45,494 bases of DNA from Calditrichota bacterium (GTDB lineage: Bacteria; Calditrichota; Calditrichia; RBG-13-44-9; J042). Positions 1 to 7,994 of this stretch are shown here, piece by piece. Under the pieces are notes generated by a model, which was not told the origin of the DNA, made no database searches, and saw only the letters and a program-made list of their open reading frames with translations. Position numbers and translations under genes: made by a program. Each line of letters opens with the position of its first letter. Within the stretch, counting starts at the first letter, position 1. The stretch spans positions 1 through 45,494 of the forward strand of contig RFHE01000177.1 in the NCBI GenBank assembly GCA_003696445.1, in the 5' to 3' direction.

Positions 1-872
1 ACGGCCTGGCGATAGACGGGATCCTGGACATCCCCGGCAGCAAATACCCCCTCCACCGAGGTTCGGGTGGACTTGGGTTCGGTAATGATGTAACCCCGTT
101 CGTCCAGTTCGAGCTGATCCTGGAAAATTTCGGTGTTGGGTTTGTGGCCGATGGCCAGAAACACGCCCTGACAGGCAAATTCACTTTCTTCGCCGGTTTT
201 GGTGTCCCTGAGACGAACGGCACGAACCCCTTCCTCAGGAGTGCCTAGAATATCCACCACTACCTTATTCCACAGAAAGTCGATTTTGGGATTCTGAAAG
301 GCCCGATCCTGCATGATTTTAGAGGCCCTCAGCTGATCCCGGCGGTGAATGACGGTGACCCGGGAAGCATATTTGGTTAAGAAGATGGCTTCCTCCATGG
401 CGGTGTCCCCACCACCGACCACCACTACATGTTTATCTTTAAAGAAAAACCCGTCGCAGGTGGCACAAGCCGAAACGCCGTGCCCCATCAATCGCGCTTC
501 GGATTCCAGCCCCAGCAGCTTGGCCGATGCACCGGAGGCAATAATTACACTGTCGGCAGTTAAAGTTTTGCCATCGGCCTCCAGAACGAACGGGCGCCGG
601 GAGAAATTCACCCGGGTAACGGTGGCATACAGAAAATGCGTGCCGAAGCGCGCCGCCTGCTTGTGCATCCGATCCATTAATTCCGGCCCCAGGATTCCTT
701 CCGGAAAACCAGGAAAGTTTTCCACCTCGGTGGTAATAGTCAGCTGACCGCCGGGCTGCACGCCCTGAATGACCAGCGGCTCCAGATCGGCCCGGGCGGC
801 GTAAATGGCTGCGGTTAATCCGGCCGCCCCTGAACCAATAATGACCACCTTGTAATGGGATTTGATGTCCAT
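1..872 (-). CDS. trxB: Thioredoxin-disulfide reductase, 3' end truncated by window edge
   Basis: Minus-strand reading from ATG at 872 gives [22 protein letters not shown] (FAD-binding GxGxxG). Downstream translation includes the [26 protein letters not shown] region typical of TrxB. Confidence 0.93.
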   Translation of the reverse strand, partial: MDIKSHYKVVIIGSGAAGLTAAIYAARADLEPLVIQGVQPGGQLTITTEVENFPGFPEGILGPELMDRMHKQAARFGTHFLYATVTRVNFSRRPFVLEADGKTLTADSVIIASGASAKLLGLESEARLMGHGVSACATCDGFFFKDKHVVVVGGGDTAMEEAIFLTKYASRVTVIHRRDQLRASKIMQDRAFQNPKIDFLWNKVVVDILGTPEEGVRAVRLRDTKTGEESEFACQGVFLAIGHKPNTEIFQDQLELDERGYIITEPKSTRTSVEGVFAAGDVQDPVYRQA

Positions 873-1204
873 ATCTGCAACCCCTTTCAACGTTTGCGTT
901 TCATTTGGCTTCCCGATGCAAGTTTTTTAGATGGCTTAAACATACCCAGGATACACTCCGGCGCAAATTAATCAGCAAGGCACAGAAAAATTACCGCTCT
1001 CTTTAAGAAGCGAATCCCCACTCACCGCCCTGCCGGCGACGATTTAGGACCAATTTAGTCACCAAAATAAGCAATCTCCATTCACAAACAAAATTCGGGT
1101 GGTGGATTTTGGCATTGCTAGGCCTTGGTTTACCCCCTAACTTGGTTTTTCAGGTCCATCAGGGCGGGAGGCCTGTTTAACACGGACTGGACGGAGGAAC
1201 CAAA

Positions 1205-2119
1205 ATGACCAAACCCAGCACCGGAAACAGCACCCAGTATTTGCTGCCCGAAGTGGTATCCCGACTTAAAAATCTGGAATTGGTGGCCCGCATGATTGTG
1301 GAGGGCTTCCTGGTCGGGCTGCACAAGAGCCCCTTTCACGGTTTCAGTGTGGAGTTCAGCGAACACCGCCAGTACATGCCCGGCGACGATATCCGTGACA
1401 TCGACTGGAAAGTTTACGGGCGCACCGACCGGTTTTACATCAAACAGTACGAAGAGGAAACCAACCTGAAGGCCTACCTTCTGCTGGATGTATCCGGTTC
1501 CATGGGCTACAGCAGTCATTCCATCAGCAAACTGGACTACGCCCGCTACCTGGCCGCTGCGCTGGCCTATCTGCTGCTCAAGCAGCGGGATGCGGTGGGG
1601 TTGACCCTGTTTTCGGATCGCATCCACAAAATGTTGCCGGCCAAATCCACCAGTAATTACCTCAAGTTTCTGCTGAAGGCCCTGCACGAGGCCGAGCCGC
1701 AGCCAAGCACTACCGCGGTGGCCGACACCCTTCACCGCATGGCCGAAAAACTGAAGCGGCGGGGCATGGTCATTCTGCTTTCTGAATTTCTCTACGAACC
1801 AGCCGAGCAAATTGTGCAGGGGTTGCGCCACTTTCGCTACTACGGCCATGAGGTGCTGGTGTTCAACATCCTCGATCCGAAAGACCGCTATTTTGATTTT
1901 AGCGACGAAGCCACCTTCGTGGATCTGGAAACTGGAGAAAAGCTGAAAACCCAGCCCTACTTCATTCAGTGGGACTATGTGCAACTGATTGAACAATTTT
2001 ACGGAAGGCTCAAAAACCAGTGCTACGGCATGCAGATCGACTTTGAGAATGTACTGACCAGCGAAAGCTTCGAAAAGCCCCTGCTCCGGTTTTTACTCAA
2101 GCGCCAGAAGATGCTGTGA
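1205..2119 (+). CDS. DUF58 domain-containing protein (vWA-like)
   Basis: 304 aa; FSEHRQYMPGDDIRDIDWKVYGRTDRFYIKQYEEETNL and LLLDVSGSMGY motifs are typical of the DUF58/MoxR-associated family. Confidence 0.9.
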   Translation: MTKPSTGNSTQYLLPEVVSRLKNLELVARMIVEGFLVGLHKSPFHGFSVEFSEHRQYMPGDDIRDIDWKVYGRTDRFYIKQYEEETNLKAYLLLDVSGSMGYSSHSISKLDYARYLAAALAYLLLKQRDAVGLTLFSDRIHKMLPAKSTSNYLKFLLKALHEAEPQPSTTAVADTLHRMAEKLKRRGMVILLSEFLYEPAEQIVQGLRHFRYYGHEVLVFNILDPKDRYFDFSDEATFVDLETGEKLKTQPYFIQWDYVQLIEQFYGRLKNQCYGMQIDFENVLTSESFEKPLLRFLLKRQKML

Positions 2120-2126
2120 GCGGGTT

Positions 2127-3770
2127 TTACAGGTTCGCGCTCAGGGCAACCTGCCAGCGATCCAGTTGGATCAGATCGCTGCCCAGAAATGCATCCAGCC
2201 GAAACCGCTTCCAGCGAAAGCCCAGGCCGGCCATGGCCTCGCGGTCAATCGCCCGGGTACTGGAGCGATTTTCGATCTCACGCCTGGAGGGCAAATCGCC
2301 CAGCCTTCTGGAATGCTGGTCAGTATCCCGCCAGTGCCATACCACTCCCAGGCGGGCCTGAATGGGACCCACTTCGCCCTCCAGCGCAACCGGCAAATTC
2401 AAAGCGGTCTCGCGCGTACGATCCAGGGCAGGAATTTCATCCATTACATCCAGTTGGTCGGTCACCGAATCCCTGACCGTAACCTGGTGATCTTCGAAAG
2501 CCAGTGGCGCGCTGATTTTGGTTCGCACATAGCTCAGCTGCAGCCCAGCCAGAATACGGGCCCGCCGATGAACGGGAATTACCTGCCCCACGCCGCCCCG
2601 GAAAGCCACAAGGGTATTGCTCCCGTTTGCGGATTGCTGGCTTGTTTCTTCCATGCGGAAATTAAAACTTCCCGAGCCGGTTTGCTTCCTCACATCCTGG
2701 AGGGCATCATCCTGCATTTCTCTACTCTTGAAGCGGGCGATACGGGCAAACAAATGGAGGCGGGTCAAACCGCGCCAGCCCTCCACCCCACCTTCCCAGG
2801 CATACAACCGGTACACACCGGGTCCGAGCGTCCGATGGTCAAATTGGCTGGTATTGGTGAATGGATTGGGAGGATTGGAATACACATTACGCTCGAACAT
2901 GGAGACTTCGTTATTGATCCAAAAGCGGCTTCGATAGTATTTCCAGCGCAATTGCGGCAAAATATCCCATTTGCCTGCAGAAATGCGGGCACCAAGCGCC
3001 AGCTCGTGCCCCCGCCATGGCTGCCCGCTACCGGAACTGCTGAAATTTTTTACCTCCCGATCCAGGCCCGATCCGCTGGAGCTGAATGTCTCACGAAGCT
3101 GAAACTCATTCTGGCTTTTTCGCTGCAAATAATAAAACCGGTAACTGAAGGCCACCTGTACATTCGACCGGTTGAGCACGCCCAGCCAAAGCTGTGCGCT
3201 GAACTCATCGCTTACCGCCAGTTTCTGGCTCGTGCTTTCCCGGTTGTTCTGCCCTCCCGAATTGGAAAAGGCTAGATTATCGCTGAGCGAACTGCTCTGC
3301 TTGTCGGTGATTCCTCGAAAAAAAACCCCGGCCGAAAGGCCTTTGCCAAAGAGGCGACTACTCCAGTAACCCAGCGACAGTACCGGCCCCCGGGTGAGCG
3401 TTCCTCCGGCTGCAGCCGGGGCAACCAGCTCACCCCCGGATTCATCGCTACCAGTCCCGGTAATTCTTTGAAATGGTAAAATTTCAGGTTCCGGGCGGGG
3501 CGCATAATCCACCACCACCCTGTCCCCAGAAATCTGAAACAGTGCCGCGGGGTGGACAAACAGATCGGTCAGGGTATCCTGCACCAGACCGGCAAAGCCG
3601 GCCCCCAGCGCCCGCATCCGCACTGACAAATAGGGAATCTCGCTTACTGGGAAAACAATGCTACTTCCGCTAATTAAAGCATTTACTCGATGCTCGAAAT
3701 GCTGAGCCAGTACAGGCGTGTACAAAGCACTGCAGAGGACCACAAACACGATTGGCCGGTGGGCTTTCAT
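2127..3770 (-). CDS. Outer membrane beta-barrel protein, PorV/FadL-like N-terminal motif
   Basis: Start taken at MKAHRPIVFVVLCSALYTPVLAQ (signal peptide). ALGAGFAGLVQDTLTDLFVHPAALF resembles 'ALG.G.A..D...L..NPA' motifs. Alternating beta-strand-like sequence. Confidence 0.7.
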   Translation of the reverse strand: MKAHRPIVFVVLCSALYTPVLAQHFEHRVNALISGSSIVFPVSEIPYLSVRMRALGAGFAGLVQDTLTDLFVHPAALFQISGDRVVVDYAPRPEPEILPFQRITGTGSDESGGELVAPAAAGGTLTRGPVLSLGYWSSRLFGKGLSAGVFFRGITDKQSSSLSDNLAFSNSGGQNNRESTSQKLAVSDEFSAQLWLGVLNRSNVQVAFSYRFYYLQRKSQNEFQLRETFSSSGSGLDREVKNFSSSGSGQPWRGHELALGARISAGKWDILPQLRWKYYRSRFWINNEVSMFERNVYSNPPNPFTNTSQFDHRTLGPGVYRLYAWEGGVEGWRGLTRLHLFARIARFKSREMQDDALQDVRKQTGSGSFNFRMEETSQQSANGSNTLVAFRGGVGQVIPVHRRARILAGLQLSYVRTKISAPLAFEDHQVTVRDSVTDQLDVMDEIPALDRTRETALNLPVALEGEVGPIQARLGVVWHWRDTDQHSRRLGDLPSRREIENRSSTRAIDREAMAGLGFRWKRFRLDAFLGSDLIQLDRWQVALSANL

Positions 3771-4043
3771 GACCAACCCTCCTCTCCAACCAGAACCAAA
3801 CCACCTTTTCAGGGTAGTAAAAAGTAATTGTACAACATTTGCTAAACAAGAGGTGCCCAAATTTTCTCCAATTCTTTTAAAAATAGCCCTTTTTTCTCCC
3901 TGATATCAAAAGCGCCACTCCACAAAAGTATCCTTTTTTATTTTTTTCGAGAGAACCAAGCGGCCTATGCCTGGCACAGTTGTTATCCGTGGTGTTAGGT
4001 TCAATTAAGGCTGCGGCAGGGGCGAGCCTGCGGGTCAGGGCCT

Positions 4044-5198
4044 TTAAGAAGCGGAGAGGGGCTGGTAAGGCCGGAGCTGGAATGGTTCTGCGGAGAGCAG
4101 GCCGGTACCCAGTAAGGTCAGAAAAGCCACTGGAGCGAGGCTTTGAGAGCTCTGGGCTCTAAGGCGGGGCACCGGTAAAAGGGCTGGCTTGCCGATCAGG
4201 CGGGCCACTGCTTCCACTACGGGCAAGCGGGTCGCCTCCGGGCCGCACACCACCAGCAAAGCGCTACTCAATACAGAATCGGGTAAGCGGTAAAGGAGGG
4301 TTTGAAGCGTCCCCAGAAAACTACGCCAACTATCAGGCATATCTTCCGGCAACCCTTTCTCGAACCGGCTCGCTGCGCGAGTGCGCTGGTTTCCTTCATC
4401 GTGCGGGTATTCTGTGCCTCCCAAGCGCTCCAGCACCGCCTGCACTTGAATTTGCCCCTCCTCGGGCATGGGACAGGCCAATTGCCGGAATAGGTGCATT
4501 GTGCCCTCAACTTGCAGGCATAGGCCAATCGCTCCCGGATGCAAAAGGACGCAAAGCACCGGTAAAGGTGTTGGAACAACCATCCCAAGGGCCTGAGAGA
4601 GACCGGCACTGAAATGGAAATATTCCACCTGGCGCCAGGTCCAGTGGTTCAGCAGTGCTTCCCACGGCTTGATCAGGCGGGATGGAAACACTTGCACCAG
4701 CACCTGGCTGGTCTGTCCTGGGCCAGCCAGATGGGTTCGTAACAGTTCCCATCGCCAGTAATCTCCTGGCTTAAATTCTGGAATTTCTTTTTTCAGCAGA
4801 TAAAGCACAGGCTTTTCCAGAAAGTGCGGGTCCAGGGTTCGGGGAATTTTCAGGATAGACTGATAAAGTCCCGGCAAGCCGAGGCCGATACGCAGCTCAA
4901 TAGGTCCCTTGCTTTTCCGATGGACATGGTTCAGTAAGTCCTGCAGTTCCTTCAGGTCAAGCAGGGATTGACGGGCAATACACACTTCCCCATACTGGAG
5001 GGTTTGGAAACGGCCCTGAAACTGATCTCCAACCAGATAATAAACCATGCCGGGATGAATTTCCAGGCATAGGACTCGGGTTGCCCGCAGGCGCTGCCAA
5101 GGCTTGAGTTTGACGCCGACGGGGATTTCGCGTATCTTTATCCATGTGGAGGGCGAACTTGATGTGGGTGGTGGTTTCCCAGCTCCACGGCTTTGCAC
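4044..5198 (-). CDS. PilM/GspL-like actin-fold protein, divergent
   Basis: 384 aa, GTG start with GGGAGG upstream. N-terminal RVLCLEIHPGMVYYLVGD aligns to the PilM IGIDIGSSSVKAVEL region; C-terminal LLVVCGPEATRLPVVEAVARLIGKPALLPVP resembles the adenosine-motif end of PilM. Located next to prepilin peptidase and GspE-like genes. Confidence 0.55.
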   Translation of the reverse strand: MQSRGAGKPPPTSSSPSTWIKIREIPVGVKLKPWQRLRATRVLCLEIHPGMVYYLVGDQFQGRFQTLQYGEVCIARQSLLDLKELQDLLNHVHRKSKGPIELRIGLGLPGLYQSILKIPRTLDPHFLEKPVLYLLKKEIPEFKPGDYWRWELLRTHLAGPGQTSQVLVQVFPSRLIKPWEALLNHWTWRQVEYFHFSAGLSQALGMVVPTPLPVLCVLLHPGAIGLCLQVEGTMHLFRQLACPMPEEGQIQVQAVLERLGGTEYPHDEGNQRTRAASRFEKGLPEDMPDSWRSFLGTLQTLLYRLPDSVLSSALLVVCGPEATRLPVVEAVARLIGKPALLPVPRLRAQSSQSLAPVAFLTLLGTGLLSAEPFQLRPYQPLSAS

Positions 5199-5222
5199 AG
5201 TTGCACACCTCCCAGCAATCTA

Positions 5223-5999
5223 TCAGGGTACACTGGCAACCAATTCTGCAACCCCCGGCCAGCCGGAGGGATAAGCGCCCCACAACAGAAGTACAATCAT
5301 GCCAATGGCCAGGAAGGGCACAAAAGGAATGCTTGCCTGTACTCGGGGATTTCGCAAAAAAGCAGGCAACAAGCCAGCCACCCCGGCAAGTAAAAAGCCG
5401 ATTAAAATAGCGAACAGTATGGCAGTGGGTCCTAAAAAAATCCCGGCGGCGGCAGCCAACTGGATATCACCGAAACCAACCAGTGATTCTCTTCCCAGAA
5501 GTTTACTGAGAAGGACCACCAGGGCCAGAACGGACCCCCCCATTGCAGCCCCAAGGCATACCATGGACCACGGCTGAACCTGCAGCAGCAAATTGGCAGC
5601 CAGCCCGGAAACAAGCATCAGCACAATCAGGCGGTTTGGGATCAACTGCAATTCAGCATCAATCAAACTGATTGTGATTAAAAAACAACAAAAGAGGCCG
5701 TAAAAGAAAAACGGCCCGGTAAATCCGAACCGCCCATAGAGGGCCAGACCGGACAAGGCGGTGCTTAATTCGATAATCGGGTAGCGCACCGAAATGGGAA
5801 AATGACAGTAAAAGCAACGGCCTTTTAGAAACATATAGGAAATCAGTGGAATTTTAAAGTAGGGGGCCAGGTACATATGGCAGCTTGGACAGAAAGATCC
5901 AGTTCGAAACAGTGCAATGTGCCGGGGCAGTCGATAAGCACATTTTCCAAGAAATTCCCCAATCAGGAGCCCGAGAAAAAAAACCACCGTCCAGTTCAT
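5223..5999 (-). CDS. Prepilin peptidase / type IV leader peptidase (A24 family)
   Basis: CPSC...CFYC pairs, ISLIDAELQLIPNRL (first catalytic Asp) and VGFGDIQL (GxGD), multiple TM segments. ORF can extend to an alternative GTG start at 6005. Confidence 0.92.
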   Translation of the reverse strand: MNWTVVFFLGLLIGEFLGKCAYRLPRHIALFRTGSFCPSCHMYLAPYFKIPLISYMFLKGRCFYCHFPISVRYPIIELSTALSGLALYGRFGFTGPFFFYGLFCCFLITISLIDAELQLIPNRLIVLMLVSGLAANLLLQVQPWSMVCLGAAMGGSVLALVVLLSKLLGRESLVGFGDIQLAAAAGIFLGPTAILFAILIGFLLAGVAGLLPAFLRNPRVQASIPFVPFLAIGMIVLLLWGAYPSGWPGVAELVASVP

Positions 6000-6086
6000 C
6001 GCCACGGTTCCGTAAATTTTGTACTCGCTTATTGCCGTTCCGTTTTTTTTTATCGGCTTAAATTGGCCTCGAGGTCAGGAGAAAAA

Positions 6087-7805
6087 TTATTTCACACTAC
6101 CGGCAAGCACCTGTGCTGTTCGAGCCGGAGAAAGGGATGTGGGGCTTACATCGGACGGGGAGATGCCCAGTTGGCCAAAGAGTTGTTGCACAGCCTGCCA
6201 GTCGGTAACTCCGCGCCGGATCAATGCCCAGGCATTCTCCTGAAACGAAATCCGGTGAGCGCTGCCATTCACAATGTCCTCCACCGAGGCTTGCTGGTGC
6301 AATGCTTTTCTCAATTCCGGCGATGCCGGTAAAAATTCCTGAATAAGCACCCATCCAGCATACCCGGTAAAACCACAGGCTGGACACCCCACGGCGCCCC
6401 CGGAGAGTTCTGCCCCGCCGGTTGGTACCAGCCCTGCCCTCGGTAAAGCCACCGGGCGGCAACGAGTACAGAGTGCAGGTAATTTGTGCACGGCTACTGC
6501 GGCACTGAATACTGCAGCCAGATCTTGCGGGGCCACCTTCTGTTGCAGGTGCTCCAGGGCAGAAAAAACAGTGGGTTTTTCCAGAACCAGCACAACCAGG
6601 CGTCGCCGGGCTTCCTGAACAGCGAGGGCAATAGCCGCTTTCTCCCCCGCCGGTTCCAAAACAACGACCTCCGGCTCCAGGCTTAGAAAACTGCGCAATA
6701 AAGCCCCTGGACCAGGCTCATGTCCTGTTTGCCAGCGCAATTTGACCACGCCCGGAATCCAGGGGGAAACTTGCCGTTCGATGATTAGCAGCCTCTTCCC
6801 CTCCATTTTCAGCATTTCCAGTTCAAGGTTGAGCCGACCTCGCACCGGGGACTCCAGCCTACCGGAGAGGAGAACAAGTCCGTTATTCTTCCGTAAAAGT
6901 TCGGGAATGTATTTGAAATTGGGATGCTCAGCCGGGCGTGGCGTTTCTTTCCCCTCTTGCAGGTGTTCCACCCACTGGAGGCTTAACTCAAACCGATGTG
7001 CATTTTTTTTCCACCGAAGCCGTGCACCAAACTCTGCCTGGTGGGCTGGTAAAACCAGTGTGGCATTGTTCTTTTCTTCCACCATTTCCCACCGGCACCC
7101 ACCCAATTTGAATAGCTGCCTGAGCAGCGACGGCCAAAGAATGGAGGGAACGGCGAAATGTTCTTTTTCCCAATGCTCGGTTTCCAACTCCAACCTAACC
7201 GCATTGCCTGGCAGGTAAAAAGCATGGAGGAGCCCCCTTCGCTCGGCAACCCGGGCCAGAAGCAAGCGAACAAAGCTATCTACCAGATTGCTCCCCTCGG
7301 ATGGCAACGCTCCTTGGGCATTCAGGTAATCCCGAAGCCATCCCAGAGCCTGGGAGAGCCTGCGCCAGGTGTGTGCGACCTCCCGCTGGACTCCAAACAT
7401 CCAGCGAACTTCCATACCGCACCGCCATTCCAGCCAGCGCTCCTGCTCGCCAGTCAGGGGTAAAGCAGCTACGACATTCAGAGGCGGTGTCTGCCCTATT
7501 AGCGTCAAAATTTGCCAGGCCTGCAGCCGGTTTGCCCCCAGGGCAAAAATCTGCTCAATATCGGGTTGACAAACGCTGGGATTTCTCCCACAAATTCCCA
7601 ACCGGCGCCACACCAGGCGGTAAAGTTGTTCTGCGGTCAATATGCCCCGGGCCAATAACAGGTTTTGGAGAAACACAGGCTCTTGCTCAAGTGGTGCAAG
7701 CAATTGTTTCAGTTGACGGGAGGAGAGGATCTCGTTTTTTAGCAAGAGGGGAATCAGCCAACCATCGGCCACCCGCGGTGCAGTGTTGCGATCTTCCTTG
7801 TTCAT
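6087..7805 (-). CDS. GspE/PilB-family protein with degenerate nucleotide-binding motifs (predicted pseudo-ATPase)
   Basis: Start taken at MNKEDR (SD GGAAGGGG; downstream of the predicted sigma54 TSS). MshEN/T2SSE_N-like N-terminus (LLLARGILTAEQLYRLVWRRLGI). NNGLVLLSGRLESPVR occupies the Walker A position. Zn-site CTRC...CPACGFTGYAGW retained. Confidence 0.8.
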   Translation of the reverse strand: MNKEDRNTAPRVADGWLIPLLLKNEILSSRQLKQLLAPLEQEPVFLQNLLLARGILTAEQLYRLVWRRLGICGRNPSVCQPDIEQIFALGANRLQAWQILTLIGQTPPLNVVAALPLTGEQERWLEWRCGMEVRWMFGVQREVAHTWRRLSQALGWLRDYLNAQGALPSEGSNLVDSFVRLLLARVAERRGLLHAFYLPGNAVRLELETEHWEKEHFAVPSILWPSLLRQLFKLGGCRWEMVEEKNNATLVLPAHQAEFGARLRWKKNAHRFELSLQWVEHLQEGKETPRPAEHPNFKYIPELLRKNNGLVLLSGRLESPVRGRLNLELEMLKMEGKRLLIIERQVSPWIPGVVKLRWQTGHEPGPGALLRSFLSLEPEVVVLEPAGEKAAIALAVQEARRRLVVLVLEKPTVFSALEHLQQKVAPQDLAAVFSAAVAVHKLPALCTRCRPVALPRAGLVPTGGAELSGGAVGCPACGFTGYAGWVLIQEFLPASPELRKALHQQASVEDIVNGSAHRISFQENAWALIRRGVTDWQAVQQLFGQLGISPSDVSPTSLSPARTAQVLAGSVK

Positions 7806-7856
7806 CTTGAAAGCCCCTTCCCTGGAATTTCCGTTTTTTTGAATCAATTATTCTTG

Positions 7857-7872
7857 TGCAGTTATTGTGCCA
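7857..7872 (-). promoter_or_regulatory. Predicted sigma54 (-24/-12) promoter TGGCACAATAACTGCA
   Basis: Minus strand TGGCAC-N5-CTGCA against consensus TGGCACG-N4-TTGCW, with exact GG/GC spacing. Expected TSS near 7846, about 40 nt upstream of the GspE-like start. Confidence 0.7.
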
Positions 7873-7954
7873 GAAAAGCGCGCTCCATAGCAACGAGGCC
7901 CTGCACCAGATTGGAAGGGTAAAACAGCCAGGAATGACAGAAGGAAACTCAGGC

Positions 7955-7975
7955 AGTGTCGCTTTTTTCGACACT
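7955..7975. promoter_or_regulatory. Perfect inverted repeat AGTGTCG-N7-CGACACT, candidate bEBP upstream activating site
   Basis: 7-bp perfect arms about 90-110 bp upstream of the -24 element; no U-tract, so a poor terminator candidate. Confidence 0.5.
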
Positions 7976-7994
7976 CAGGCGGGCGAAGATGTGT

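Noticed and set aside
1130-1996. 288-aa minus-strand ORF
   Set aside because: Antisense shadow of the DUF58 gene, no domain.
2166-3275. 369-aa plus-strand ORF
   Set aside because: Fully antisense to the better-supported OMP CDS (signal peptide, barrel pattern); low-complexity Pro/Gly/Arg-rich translation typical of shadow ORFs.
3972-3989. TGGCACAGTTGTTATC, possible sigma54 promoter on plus strand
   Set aside because: The -12 GC is absent and no gene follows on the plus strand.
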